A DNA stretch of 64,000 bases, taken from NCBI GenBank assembly GCA_029242705.1, contig JAQWTK010000011.1:1-64000 (forward strand), written 5' to 3'. The position numbers and the translations under genes are program-made. Positions 20,254 to 30,075 of this stretch are shown here, one piece after another (the stretch's first letter is position 1; each line of letters begins with the position of its first letter). This DNA is from Gammaproteobacteria bacterium. GTDB taxonomy: Bacteria > Pseudomonadota > Gammaproteobacteria > Pseudomonadales > Pseudohongiellaceae. Below the pieces are notes generated by a model. It ran no database searches. It saw only the letters and a program-made list of their open reading frames with translations, and had not been told where the DNA came from.

Positions 20254-22418
20254 GCCATTGCTCCTAGAATCTTATCCCGGGTTATTGGCAGCGAGGTCAT
20301 ACGATGACCAATCGCGTTGGCGACAGCGTTAGCGACAGCAGCAGGCGCCAAGATAATTCCCGATTCTCCTGCCGTTTTTGCCCCAAACGGGCCATAACCA
20401 TCATCTGTCTCGATAAAATGCACGTCAATATCTGGAATATCTTTATGAGTTAGATGGCGCGCGCGATAATATCCCGGCGTTAGCGGTTGCCCTGATTTCG
20501 GATCATAGAGGAGGTCCTCATGAATAGCTTGGCCGATTCCTTGAATGGTAGCTCCGCGAATCTGATCTCGTGCTGTGGATGGATTAATTATACGACCCGA
20601 CTCATGGCTTGCAGTGTACTTTAGTATACGGGTACTCCCGATCCGCGTGTCGACCTCTACCTCTACAAAATGCGAACCAAAGCATTGTCGCGTTTTACCA
20701 TCTGTAGTTGGGCTTGGAGTTGCCGATGCTATCAATACATCCCCACCCGTCGGCATTCCATTGTCAGTAATTTGGCGTTTAAGATCTTCTGCCGCCTCGA
20801 CAACAGCGAGTCCCGTCATTATCGTAGTCCGACTACCCGATTCACCGACCGAGTAAGGACAACGATCAGTATCTCCCCAGACAACTTCCACGTTTGATAA
20901 TGACGTACCCAAAGCTTCGGCCGCTATCATACCCATTGTCGTTTTCGCACCCGGACCGATATCTGTTACGCCAACATAGAGTGTATATTGTTCGTTAGCG
21001 TTGACCCGCACGATGGCACTTGAGGTCCCGACACCAGCTCGGAACATCATGAACGAAAATCCTGCTCCCCGTTTTATTGGTCCATCATCAGAACCAGGGA
21101 TGACTTTCCTGCGGGCCTGCCAGTTAAATCGCTCAGCACCGGTTGTGATGACCTCATCAAGGGTATAATTTGTAAACTGTTGTTCCTCTGTAGGTCGACG
21201 CATATTTTTAAGAGTAAACTCAACAGGATCCAATCCGATCTGATAAGCCACTTCATCCATCATGTTTTCTATGCCGTAGAAACCATGGGGCTCTGAAGGT
21301 GCCCTAAAATTTCCAGAGGTTGTTCGATTTGTATAGACAGGACTAATCTCCCGATAGCGGTTGGGACAACCGTATGCGTCCATTCCACTGATACCACCCG
21401 AATTTTTTCGGTAAGGCCCCATCCCGGAATAGCCATGCATCTGAATAGCAGTTACCTCACCATCATCTTTAACACCTATCTTATAATTCTGGACGGTGGG
21501 CCAACGGCCATGGACTCCCAACCAATCCTCTCGACGCGAGTACTCCAGCATTACCGGAGCTCCTACTCTTCGCGAAAGAGTGGCTGCCACTAAGTCAGCA
21601 TCTTGATTCTGATTTTTATTGCCAAAACCTCCACCCATGTATTTAGTGATCACCTGTACTTGATGGTCCTCAAGGCCCAAGTCTCTAGCAGTGTCGTGTC
21701 GGCAGTTCGAAATTCCTTGCGACGGGGTATAAAGTGCAAGCTTATCGCCTTGCCAATGCGCTAAAGAACAGCGAGGCTCCATCTGCGCATTGTGTATAAA
21801 GCCGGTTTCATATCGCTCTTCAAAAATTTGGTCTGCCTCCGCGAATCCAGCTTCAACATCACCGATATCACTTATCATCGGGGCAAATTCTCCGCGAAAA
21901 TCCGGGCAAAGATTTCCTTCTTCATAAACCAGTGGAGCACCATCCTCTAGAGCCTCTTCGGGGTCGAGGACAAAGGGTAGCTCTTCGTATTCCACTTTAA
22001 TTAAAGCCAATGCTTCCTCCGCAATATTACGATCCGTGGCTGCCACCGCAGCGATCGAGTCGCCAACAAACCTTACCGGGTTATTAAAAATGTAGCGCCG
22101 GTGTATTGTTGCTTCCTTGGTCGGGTCATTGTATTGGCGTCCTCCATTTACCGAACCTGCCCCCCAAACCACCTGTGCATTTTCGTAAGTAATCACAGAA
22201 CGAACTCCGGGAAGAGCTTCGGCTTCACTTGTATCAATACTCACTAAGCGTGCATGTGGATATGGGCTTCGCAGCACTTTCCCAAATAGCATGCCGGGGA
22301 GTTTCCAATCTCTAGTATATTTAGCTTGACCTGTGACCCTCTCTATCGCATCGATTCGAGGAGTATCATTTCCTATAGTGCTTAAAGGTGCTAAACCTTC
22401 TCTAGTAAATTCACTCAT
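20250..22418 (-). CDS. Xanthine dehydrogenase family molybdopterin-binding subunit
   Basis: 'VTGQAKYTRDWKLPGMLFGKVLRSPYPHARL', 'GGGFGNKNQNQDADLVAATLSRR', 'GIGQAIHEDLLYD'. Confidence 0.93.
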   Translation of the reverse strand: MSEFTREGLAPLSTIGNDTPRIDAIERVTGQAKYTRDWKLPGMLFGKVLRSPYPHARLVSIDTSEAEALPGVRSVITYENAQVVWGAGSVNGGRQYNDPTKEATIHRRYIFNNPVRFVGDSIAAVAATDRNIAEEALALIKVEYEELPFVLDPEEALEDGAPLVYEEGNLCPDFRGEFAPMISDIGDVEAGFAEADQIFEERYETGFIHNAQMEPRCSLAHWQGDKLALYTPSQGISNCRHDTARDLGLEDHQVQVITKYMGGGFGNKNQNQDADLVAATLSRRVGAPVMLEYSRREDWLGVHGRWPTVQNYKIGVKDDGEVTAIQMHGYSGMGPYRKNSGGISGMDAYGCPNRYREISPVYTNRTTSGNFRAPSEPHGFYGIENMMDEVAYQIGLDPVEFTLKNMRRPTEEQQFTNYTLDEVITTGAERFNWQARRKVIPGSDDGPIKRGAGFSFMMFRAGVGTSSAIVRVNANEQYTLYVGVTDIGPGAKTTMGMIAAEALGTSLSNVEVVWGDTDRCPYSVGESGSRTTIMTGLAVVEAAEDLKRQITDNGMPTGGDVLIASATPSPTTDGKTRQCFGSHFVEVEVDTRIGSTRILKYTASHESGRIINPSTARDQIRGATIQGIGQAIHEDLLYDPKSGQPLTPGYYRARHLTHKDIPDIDVHFIETDDGYGPFGAKTAGESGIILAPAAVANAVANAIGHRMTSLPITRDKILGAMA

Positions 22419-23110
22419 GCCAAACCCCCTTCTTCGCCAGCCATCACTATGGCTTCTACTATGGAGTTATAATTGGAACAGCGACAAAGGTTACCTACCA
22501 TTGCGTCTTTAACTTCTTTGGCTGTAGGCGAAGGATTGCTGCTTAAAAGAGCAGTCGCCGTCATTAATTGTCCTGGTGTACAAAATCCGCATTGCGGACC
22601 ATTGTTTATCACAAAGGCTCTTTGCACTGGGGTAAGCTCACCATTTTGAGCCAAGCCTTCAACGGTTTGAATATCCGCTCCATCCGCCCAAACAGCTAGC
22701 TGAGAACAAGCGTAAACTGGCTGCTCATCCATTAACACGGTACAAGCCCCACATTCACTTCTATTACAACCTATCTTAGTACCAGTAAGATCTAGTTGAT
22801 CACGGAGCATATCAGCCAGTGTCCAGCGATCTTCTACTTCTAGACTGTGTTGGGTCCCATTAACGACAACATTAATTACGGTTGTAGCGACCGCTGATGA
22901 AGATTGTGCATTCGCCCCAGGAATACCAAATGCTGATATACCTGCCCCAGCGACTGCGGCCGCACCGGAACCTTCTAAAAAATCTCTTCGTGATTGTTCT
23001 TTACTATTTAAACCCTGTGCAGCAGGTTCTACGTACTTCACCGCGGGGTCTTTTTTGTTAACAAGCTTATTGCCCTGCTTCTTCTTGTCGCGCATGGGGT
23101 GGCTCCTCAT
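22415..23110 (-). CDS. Xanthine dehydrogenase family 2Fe-2S subunit with Tat signal
   Basis: 'SRRDFLEGSGAAAVAGAGISAFG'; 'GCNRSECGACTVLMD' and 'CGFCTPGQLM...GNLCRCSNY'. Confidence 0.93.
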   Translation of the reverse strand: MRSHPMRDKKKQGNKLVNKKDPAVKYVEPAAQGLNSKEQSRRDFLEGSGAAAVAGAGISAFGIPGANAQSSSAVATTVINVVVNGTQHSLEVEDRWTLADMLRDQLDLTGTKIGCNRSECGACTVLMDEQPVYACSQLAVWADGADIQTVEGLAQNGELTPVQRAFVINNGPQCGFCTPGQLMTATALLSSNPSPTAKEVKDAMVGNLCRCSNYNSIVEAIVMAGEEGGLA

Positions 23111-23338
23111 TCGCTGGTGATTTTTATTATTTTACGTCAATTGTGGACTATATCCGGCGTTGCACAGGAGGTGCAAGCCATTTCATTGAGATTTTCATGA
23201 ACTCATAAAATGCCCTAAAATAGGGCTCCTTTGTATCTATACACGCATAGAAACAGACATGGAGATTCCAAGTTGCATCTCCAACGCTTATAATCTAGAC
23301 AGAGTATTAATTAATAAAACTAATATAAGCACAAATAT

Positions 23339-24139
23339 ATGCGAAAAATTAAGCCCCCATCTCCGCAATTCCTAACTACAGTATGCTTATCACTAATTAT
23401 GCTTTCCGTTCAAAGCTGGGCTGATGCTGTATCAGGTACAAATGGTTCCATTGAAATAACACCTCTGATTCATTCTAGTGTGCAGTTGGAATACGATGGT
23501 TTCGTCGTCCAGGTAGACCCTTGGGCAGTAATTGATATTTCGCACGCAAAAACGGCAGATCTGATACTAGTGACCGACAGCCCCGGTCATCATCTTGATG
23601 CAAATGCGATCGCCAATTTAAGCGATTCAAACACCAGCGTTGTAATCGCTCAAAATGGTTTATCACAACTACCTAATGCCGTAGTTGCAAAAAATGGGGA
23701 GTTATTAATAGTGTCAGGTGTCACAGTTGAGGCAGTAGCTGCCTACGATATAATCCTCGGAGCACCAGAGCACCCCAAAGGAGACGCTAATGGTTATGTG
23801 CTTTCTTTAGGTGGGAAAAAGTTTTTCTTCGCGGGAGTTACAGAGTGTGTGGATGAAGTGAAGGCGTTGGAAGATATCGATGTTGCATTCCTACCCATGA
23901 ATATTCCGTTAGGCAGGATGACCCCGGAAGCTGCAGCTGACTGCGCAAAAGCCTTAGAGCCCGATGTAGTATACACCTACCATTATGATCAAGACTGGGT
24001 GCGCCGGCTGGGTAATCCAGACTTTGCTGGATCCACCCTTCCCGGCGGACTTTCAGTGCCGGAAACTCTAAATGCTTTTGAAGGTGAATTATCAGGAACC
24101 GGCATAGAATTTCGAAGAAGCAATTGGTATCCCAACTAG
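23339..24139 (+). CDS. Secreted MBL-fold (UlaG-like) protein, with altered metal-binding motif
   Basis: Signal peptide; 'ITPLIHSSVQLEYDGFVVQVDPWAVID...ADLILVTDSPGHHLD'. Confidence 0.75.
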   Translation: MRKIKPPSPQFLTTVCLSLIMLSVQSWADAVSGTNGSIEITPLIHSSVQLEYDGFVVQVDPWAVIDISHAKTADLILVTDSPGHHLDANAIANLSDSNTSVVIAQNGLSQLPNAVVAKNGELLIVSGVTVEAVAAYDIILGAPEHPKGDANGYVLSLGGKKFFFAGVTECVDEVKALEDIDVAFLPMNIPLGRMTPEAAADCAKALEPDVVYTYHYDQDWVRRLGNPDFAGSTLPGGLSVPETLNAFEGELSGTGIEFRRSNWYPN

Positions 24140-24199
24140 TAGTGCTGAGCAACACAATAATTTTTAACTCAAAAAAAGTAAACCGTTGAATATAAACGC

Positions 24200-24802
24200 C
24201 TACGAGCGCTTAAATTTTTTATGGGGGAGTAAGACCAAATCTAATTGATCGTGGAGCAGCGCCCTAGCCTTTTTGGCTTTCATTCCAGCCGCCATATTTG
24301 CCGAAAGACCATGCAAGAAAACCGTTATCAATCTGACTGATTCTTTTGTATCTATGTCCTTTGGAATCTGTCGTTCTTTTTTTGCGTCCTCTACCAATCT
24401 TGCTAAATGGCCCTCTAATCTCTGACGAAACTGCTTCAGAATACGGTCAATCTCTGCATCAAAAGGGGCAACCTCAATAAGCGAGTTCACAGCTAAGCAC
24501 CCTTTACCCTCAGCGCACTGATCTATGGTCGAGTCTACCGACTTCTTAATCGCCTTTATTGGATTTTCTTCACCATCGTGGGAATCTTTTTGCGCTTTAG
24601 TCGTTTTTGTAAAGTAAAGTTTTAAAGCAGACACAAAAAGTTGGTGCTTATCCCCGAAAGTCTGATAGAGGCTAGCCTTATGTAAACCAGTTGCTTCAGT
24701 TAAGTCAGACATAGATGTCGCTTCGTAGCCCTTTGCCCAAAATGCATTCATCGCCGCTGCAAGTGCAACTTCAGGCTGAGCTTTTCGTGGTCTTCCTGCC
24801 AT
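24200..24802 (-). CDS. TetR/AcrR family transcriptional regulator
   Basis: 'AAMNAFWAKGYEATSMSDLTEATGLHKASLYQTFGDKHQLF'. Confidence 0.93.
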   Translation of the reverse strand: MAGRPRKAQPEVALAAAMNAFWAKGYEATSMSDLTEATGLHKASLYQTFGDKHQLFVSALKLYFTKTTKAQKDSHDGEENPIKAIKKSVDSTIDQCAEGKGCLAVNSLIEVAPFDAEIDRILKQFRQRLEGHLARLVEDAKKERQIPKDIDTKESVRLITVFLHGLSANMAAGMKAKKARALLHDQLDLVLLPHKKFKRS

Positions 24803-25052
24803 TTTTTTAAATTATTCCTAATCTGAAGACTTATAATAAAAAAGGGGGGGGAACAATCATAATCGTGTCTGACTAAATTACCAACAATTAATTTTAAAAA
24901 TTTAAAAATAATACAGCTATTTAATTATCTTCATCGATACTCCCAAATAATTCATATTTCATCCTCAATTTCCTATATTATCCAACGCAAATAAGACTAA
25001 CGTTTTTATATTTTTTCTCATTAATGAATAAAACTAAGCTAGAAAAATACTA

Positions 25053-25871
25053 ATGCAAAATCCATTAATGATTGCTGTAGCACCAAACGGGGCTCGCAAA
25101 ACAAAAAAGGATCATCCGGCCTTACCAATTCATCCGAAAGAACTGGGCGAAACAGCAAAAGCATGCCTTCGTGCAGGAGCATGCATGATTCACCTTCATG
25201 TGCGAGATAAAAATAACGGTCACAGTTTGGATCCTTACTTATACAAAGAAGCTATTAGTGCTATTCAGGATGCGGTTGGAGACAACCTGATTGTGCAAGT
25301 TACCACGGAAGCTGTAGGAATCTATCAACCAGAGCAACAGATTCAAGCGGTAAAGAAAGTTAGACCAGAAGCCGTTTCTGTTGCACTTCGAGAATTCTGC
25401 CCCGATGCTTCCTATGAGAAAGCAGCAGGCGAGTTCTTTCAGTGGATGTATAAAGAAAGAATTTCACCACAATATATACTTTATGATTTAGAAGATCTTG
25501 GGAGATTCAAAGCATATTGTAAATGCGGTTTAGTGCCAGGAAACAGTCATACGATACTACTCGTTCTAGGAAGATATGCACGTAACCAGCAGTCAGACCC
25601 AAAAGATTTAGACCCTCTCTTAACAGCAATCCCCGAAGATTCCAATTGGTGGCTCTGCGCATTTGGTAAGAACGAGTCTGCATGCATGACAAGAGTCATT
25701 GATTCGGGAGGGCACTGTCGTGTAGGATTTGAAAATAATCTTTATCTGTCCACAGGAGACATCGCCACTGACAATGCAGAATCAGTGCGCACAATTAAAC
25801 AGCTCGCTAACAAAAAAAACCGACCTGTGGCCGACGCGGAACTAGCGCGGAGTATTATGAATTTTAGGTAA
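25053..25871 (+). CDS. BKACE family (DUF849, 3-keto-5-aminohexanoate cleavage-type) protein
   Basis: 'MIAVAPNGARKTKKDHPALPIHPKELGETAKACLRAGACMIHLHVRD'. Confidence 0.85.
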   Translation: MQNPLMIAVAPNGARKTKKDHPALPIHPKELGETAKACLRAGACMIHLHVRDKNNGHSLDPYLYKEAISAIQDAVGDNLIVQVTTEAVGIYQPEQQIQAVKKVRPEAVSVALREFCPDASYEKAAGEFFQWMYKERISPQYILYDLEDLGRFKAYCKCGLVPGNSHTILLVLGRYARNQQSDPKDLDPLLTAIPEDSNWWLCAFGKNESACMTRVIDSGGHCRVGFENNLYLSTGDIATDNAESVRTIKQLANKKNRPVADAELARSIMNFR

Positions 25872-26123
25872 ACTTAACTTATATTGCCCGCAAATAACCA
25901 GAGAGAGATTAATGACACAAAAAGAGTATTCTTAACTGCCTCATTCCCCGAAACGATGGCCAACACCGCGACCAGTTTGAACAACGCTAGCTTAATTGAT
26001 CTATACTACTCCCTTGGATGGAAGGCCGACTCTTAGCAGTCTAACTATGAACAACTCTAGCTCTTAGCTTTCAGTGGCTCTTAATATCATTACACACTCT
26101 GAGTTAAAATAAGGACCGTAAGG

Positions 26124-26819
26124 TTAAATTCCGCGCCCTGCCGCCGATCTGCGAAACTGATACTTGAAAAACGGATTGAGCAACCGAGCAAGCCCCTTAG
26201 TAAAAGTGAGCGGGCTGTCTAAGACGGAGAAGCATAAGCACCCTTCCTCGCTTCGCGGTTGGTGCATATCTTTTTCAGTCCGATAAATAAAGTCCGCTCT
26301 CTGGTAGTGTCCTAGTTCATCATTAAAACTGCCATCTAACACTAAAGTAGTTTCGCTACCTTGGTGCTTATGCATCGGCGTTTGGCTTCCTGGTTTCATA
26401 TAAATGAATTCACACTGGGTTTCATCATCCAGGTGCATTAGCGCCTGGTTTATACCGCCACCTAGTTGCTTCCAGACCAGCCCTTGAGAAGCAGCCTTGG
26501 CTAAGACTTTAGGAAGGCTGACACTATGATCAAGCATGTGTATCTGATCTAGGATCGCCTCTTTTTCTCTAGGTTTTTCAATCTGTGGTTGATTTACGAT
26601 ATCCAAGGCTAAACCAGAAAAATCATTTTGCTTTTGATCATCGTTTGTTTGCAACCAATCTATTGCCGCTTTCGCTTCAATCTTACTTGTTTTATGCCTG
26701 CAAGTTTCACAGAGTTCGATATGCGCAGAAATCGCTACATTCAAACCGGATAACAAACTCCCAGCTGTGAATTTCTTCAACATTTCAGTCGAAGGATGAT
26801 AATTTGCTTCGCTAATCAT
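26124..26819 (-). CDS. chrR: ChrR-type zinc/cupin anti-sigma factor
   Basis: HxxxCxxC motif 'AHIELCETC' plus cupin region 'GSQTPMHKHQGSETTLVLDGSFNDELGHYQRADF'; overlaps the sigma gene by 4 nt. Confidence 0.88.
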   Translation of the reverse strand: MISEANYHPSTEMLKKFTAGSLLSGLNVAISAHIELCETCRHKTSKIEAKAAIDWLQTNDDQKQNDFSGLALDIVNQPQIEKPREKEAILDQIHMLDHSVSLPKVLAKAASQGLVWKQLGGGINQALMHLDDETQCEFIYMKPGSQTPMHKHQGSETTLVLDGSFNDELGHYQRADFIYRTEKDMHQPRSEEGCLCFSVLDSPLTFTKGLARLLNPFFKYQFRRSAAGRGI

Positions 26820-27493
26820 GATTCAGTCCCAAGTGATTGCCTTAACTTGCCCATCGCTAAACGCAACCTTGATTTCAGGGTGCCGAGCGGAATTTCTAAA
26901 AACTGCGCCGCTTCTTCATGAGTCCGGTTAAGTATATGAATTTGTTCCACAACTGCTTGCTGCGCGGCTGGGAGTTGCCTGACTAATTTCTCTATTTGTG
27001 AGATCTGCACTTCAACTGATCCTCGCTCTGCTTCGCTTAAAGCCTCCGCATCCTCAAATCCCGCGGGCCAAATATCATCAGCGCTTAAGACCGCTGATTG
27101 ACGTTTTTGTTTTCGAAGCATATCGAAACAACGGTTTCGCGTTATAGTAAATATCCAACTTTGGACATTACCTTTATCCATATTGTAGAGAGGAGCTTTC
27201 TGCCAGACGGTTAGCATCGCCTCTTGCACTAGATCTTTAGCCATTTGCTCATTGCGCATAATCTTCATTCCATGCGCAAAAACCTTGTTAGCGAAGCGAT
27301 CAAAAAGTTGGTCGAACGCCTCTTTTGACTTGCTATTGCTTACCTTTACCAGCAAAGCCTCGTCGCTAGTGGGATCGAGGTTATTTTCCACTGAAGGAAC
27401 CATTCCGACCTCAGTACAACCAGGGGGAGATGCTTTTCGTACTGCGAATTGCTTCTCTGCTAGATTGTCCATTTTCAATAATATTCCAGACAT
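26816..27493 (-). CDS. ECF RNA polymerase sigma factor (RpoE/ECF11-like)
   Basis: 'MAKDLVQEAMLTVWQKAPLYNMDKGNVQSWIFTITRNRCFDMLRKQKR' and region 4 'TLKSRLRLAMGKLRQSL'. True start may be the internal Met (MDNLAEK). Confidence 0.92.
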   Translation of the reverse strand: MSGILLKMDNLAEKQFAVRKASPPGCTEVGMVPSVENNLDPTSDEALLVKVSNSKSKEAFDQLFDRFANKVFAHGMKIMRNEQMAKDLVQEAMLTVWQKAPLYNMDKGNVQSWIFTITRNRCFDMLRKQKRQSAVLSADDIWPAGFEDAEALSEAERGSVEVQISQIEKLVRQLPAAQQAVVEQIHILNRTHEEAAQFLEIPLGTLKSRLRLAMGKLRQSLGTES

Positions 27494-27550
27494 AATACTC
27501 TAAAACGCGAGATTTTGAGATATAGATCACTTCCTAGACGGTATTTAAAG

Positions 27551-27579
27551 TGATCCAAGCACGAGGAAGGGCCGTAAAG
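27551..27579 (+). promoter_or_regulatory. Candidate ECF11/ChrR-regulon promoter
   Basis: TGATCC (27551-27556), 18-nt spacer, TAAAG (27575-27579), upstream of the first operon gene at 27620. Confidence 0.65.
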
Positions 27580-27619
27580 GTTGGAACAGTAATTAAAATA
27601 ACAAAGAGTTGGAAATCCT

Positions 27620-28090
27620 ATGAGTCAGGCCCCTGAATTATCCTTCGCATCCGAGCAAACAAGTGCTGAATACCTTGCAAAACGGGTCGAAGAGGCTTAC
27701 CACGTTATTAGTCCAGACAATTTAGGGATAGTAGAGTCTCTGTATACAGATGATGCGTATTTTGAAGATCCTTCTCATGGGGTTCAGGGAAAAACTGCAT
27801 TGGTAGGACATTTTTCGAAAACCTTTGCCAAACTTCAGGGCTGCTCTTTCAAGTTCCACCAGACAGTATCAAATGGCGCGGACATATTTATGGCTTGGAC
27901 AATGTTTATTAAGTATCCCAGCTTAAAAGGGGGCCAAACTATTCGAGTTGAAGGTGCCAGTTTTTTGAAAACTCGAAACGGCAAGATCTATTACCACCGG
28001 GATTACTTCGACCTGGGTTCTTTATTGTACGAGCATGTTCCCTTCCTCGGCCGCATGATTCTAAAAATTAAGCAACGCATTGCGCAATGA
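27620..28090 (+). CDS. Nuclear transport factor 2 (SnoaL-like) family protein
   Basis: 'LYTDDAYFEDPSHGVQGKTALVGHFSKTFAKLQGCSFKFHQTVSNGADIFMAWTMFIKYP'. Confidence 0.85.
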   Translation: MSQAPELSFASEQTSAEYLAKRVEEAYHVISPDNLGIVESLYTDDAYFEDPSHGVQGKTALVGHFSKTFAKLQGCSFKFHQTVSNGADIFMAWTMFIKYPSLKGGQTIRVEGASFLKTRNGKIYYHRDYFDLGSLLYEHVPFLGRMILKIKQRIAQ

Positions 28091-28803
28091 AGGTACTGAT
28101 TACTGGAGCCACCTCTGGAATTGGCAAGCAGTTAGCTCTTGATTATCTTAAAGACGGCCACGAAGTTTTCTGCTGTGGCCGCAACAATTCTTCATTACAA
28201 CAATTAGTTGAAAAATTCCCAGAATCAGCTTTCCTACACTGCTTTGATGTTGCCGAACTGAGTGAATGTGTGGGCTCTTTAGCTAATATTTCGCAGTTAG
28301 ACCAAGTAATTCTTAATGCCGGTACTTGCGAATACATCAATGCCAAAGAATTTGACGCAGAATTATTTGCGAGAGTAATGAAAACCAATCTCATAGGAGT
28401 CGCTAATTGTCTACAGGCTCTGATCCCTAAGATAAAGAATGAGGGTTCTTTAGCTTTGATGGGAAGCAGCTCAAGTTACTTACCATTACCTAGAGCGGAG
28501 GCCTATGGAGCCTCAAAAGCTGCAATAGAATATCTAGCCCGTACTTTGCAAATTTCTTTATCCCATATCAACGTCAGTTACATAGCTCCAGGATTTGTAG
28601 AAACGTCCCTTACAGAACAAAATGATTTCCCAATGCCCATGCGCGTCGATGTTAAGTTCGCTTCAAAAAGTATTAGAACAGCGCTTAACGAAAATAAACA
28701 AGAAATTCATTTCCCTAGAAAATTCACATTGATACTTAAAGCAATTGCTCTTTTACCAAAACGAATTCAACAAATCTTGATTACTAAAGCCCTCGCGTAC
28801 TAA
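28087..28803 (+). CDS. Short-chain dehydrogenase/reductase
   Basis: 'VLITGATSGIGKQLALDYLKDGHEV', 'AYGASKAAIEYLARTL'. Confidence 0.92.
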   Translation: MKVLITGATSGIGKQLALDYLKDGHEVFCCGRNNSSLQQLVEKFPESAFLHCFDVAELSECVGSLANISQLDQVILNAGTCEYINAKEFDAELFARVMKTNLIGVANCLQALIPKIKNEGSLALMGSSSSYLPLPRAEAYGASKAAIEYLARTLQISLSHINVSYIAPGFVETSLTEQNDFPMPMRVDVKFASKSIRTALNENKQEIHFPRKFTLILKAIALLPKRIQQILITKALAY

Positions 28804-28818
28804 GATTTAAGTCAGCTA

Positions 28819-30075
28819 ATGAATAAACAGCGGATCGCGATCATAGGAAGTGGAATATCCGGACTCACTTCGGCTTATTTGCTTCATCAACACCATACTA
28901 TTACTGTGTTTGAGGCCAATGATTATATTGGGGGTCACACTCACACGGTTGAAATTAAGCATTTGGGCGAAACTTATCAAGTCGACACGGGATTTATTGT
29001 ATCCAATGACCGCAATTACGAGAATTTTCTCAAGCTGATGGCAAAGCTTGATGTTGCTCTCAAACCTACAGAAATGAGTTTCAGTGTTAGAAATAATTTA
29101 GTAAACCTCGAATACAATGGCCACAATATAAACACGCTCTTTTCACAGCGCAGAAACTTTCTGCGACCTAAGTTTTACAGACTGGTATACGACATTTTGA
29201 AATTTAATAAGGCTGCGAAAGAATCGCTCAAAAACCAACCAAATAAAAGCGTAACCCTAGGAGAATTTGTACTCCAAGAAAGATTAGGTACAACCTTTAG
29301 AGATAATTACCTAATGCCCATGGTGGCTGCCATTTGGTCTTGCAGCTTAAAACAAGCAGAGAAATTTCCGTTGAAATTCTTTCTACGCTTTTTCTTGAAT
29401 CATGGGTTGCTTGATATAAAGAATAGACCACAATGGTATGTGGTTGACGGCGGCTCGGGAGCTTATGTTAAGCCAATGACAGCCAGTTTCGAACAAAATA
29501 TAAAACTGAGCTGCCCCATTTTTTCAGTAAAACGAAATGACGAATTTATGGAGGTTCGCCACGCTAGTGGAGTAGAAGAGTTTGATCAAGTTATTTTCGC
29601 TTGCCATAGCGATCAAGCACTCGAACTACTTGAAAATCCTAGCACAAATGAAAATAGCATATTAGGAGATCTCGAATACCAAGAAAATGATATTATTCTG
29701 CATACCGACGACTCTCTTATGCCAAAAAATAGGCTTTCTTGGGCAAGCTGGAACTTCCTTGCAGGCGAGCGCAAGACAGACGAGCCTCCTCTCGTTACTT
29801 ATTGCATGAATATTTTGCAAGGCATTCAAAGTAAGGTTCCTTTTTTAGTATCCTTAAACGCTAGGCAAAAAATTGCTTCTGAAAAAATTTTACGGGAATT
29901 TATATACTCCCATCCAATATATTCTCAAAAAGCGATCCAGGCTCAGTCAAGGCGAGAAACAATTTGTGGAGTAGACCGAATACATTATTGTGGCGCCTAT
30001 TGGTACAGCGGCTTCCACGAAGACGGTGTGCGTAGTGCACTAGATGTTGTCAAACGATTTGGGGTAGAAATGTGA
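28819..30075 (+). CDS. FAD/NAD(P)-binding amine-oxidase-like oxidoreductase
   Basis: 'RIAIIGSGISGLTSAYLLHQHHTITVFEANDYIGGHTHTVEI'. Confidence 0.92.
   Translation: MNKQRIAIIGSGISGLTSAYLLHQHHTITVFEANDYIGGHTHTVEIKHLGETYQVDTGFIVSNDRNYENFLKLMAKLDVALKPTEMSFSVRNNLVNLEYNGHNINTLFSQRRNFLRPKFYRLVYDILKFNKAAKESLKNQPNKSVTLGEFVLQERLGTTFRDNYLMPMVAAIWSCSLKQAEKFPLKFFLRFFLNHGLLDIKNRPQWYVVDGGSGAYVKPMTASFEQNIKLSCPIFSVKRNDEFMEVRHASGVEEFDQVIFACHSDQALELLENPSTNENSILGDLEYQENDIILHTDDSLMPKNRLSWASWNFLAGERKTDEPPLVTYCMNILQGIQSKVPFLVSLNARQKIASEKILREFIYSHPIYSQKAIQAQSRRETICGVDRIHYCGAYWYSGFHEDGVRSALDVVKRFGVEM

Noticed and set aside
1-24000. Apparent higher GC on the left side as evidence of a genomic island
   Set aside because: Only a visual impression; there are no integrase, tRNA or repeat boundaries. 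A sliding-window GC calculation would be needed.
25872-26120. Possible small ORF or gene remnant (...MANTATSLNNASLIDLYYSLGWKADS*)
   Set aside because: Short, lacks a convincing start, and I cannot match it to a family.
27498-27529. Reverse-strand TGATCT as an autoregulatory promoter of the ECF sigma gene
   Set aside because: No suitable -10 at an 18-19 nt spacing; only a weak TAGAG at 21 nt.
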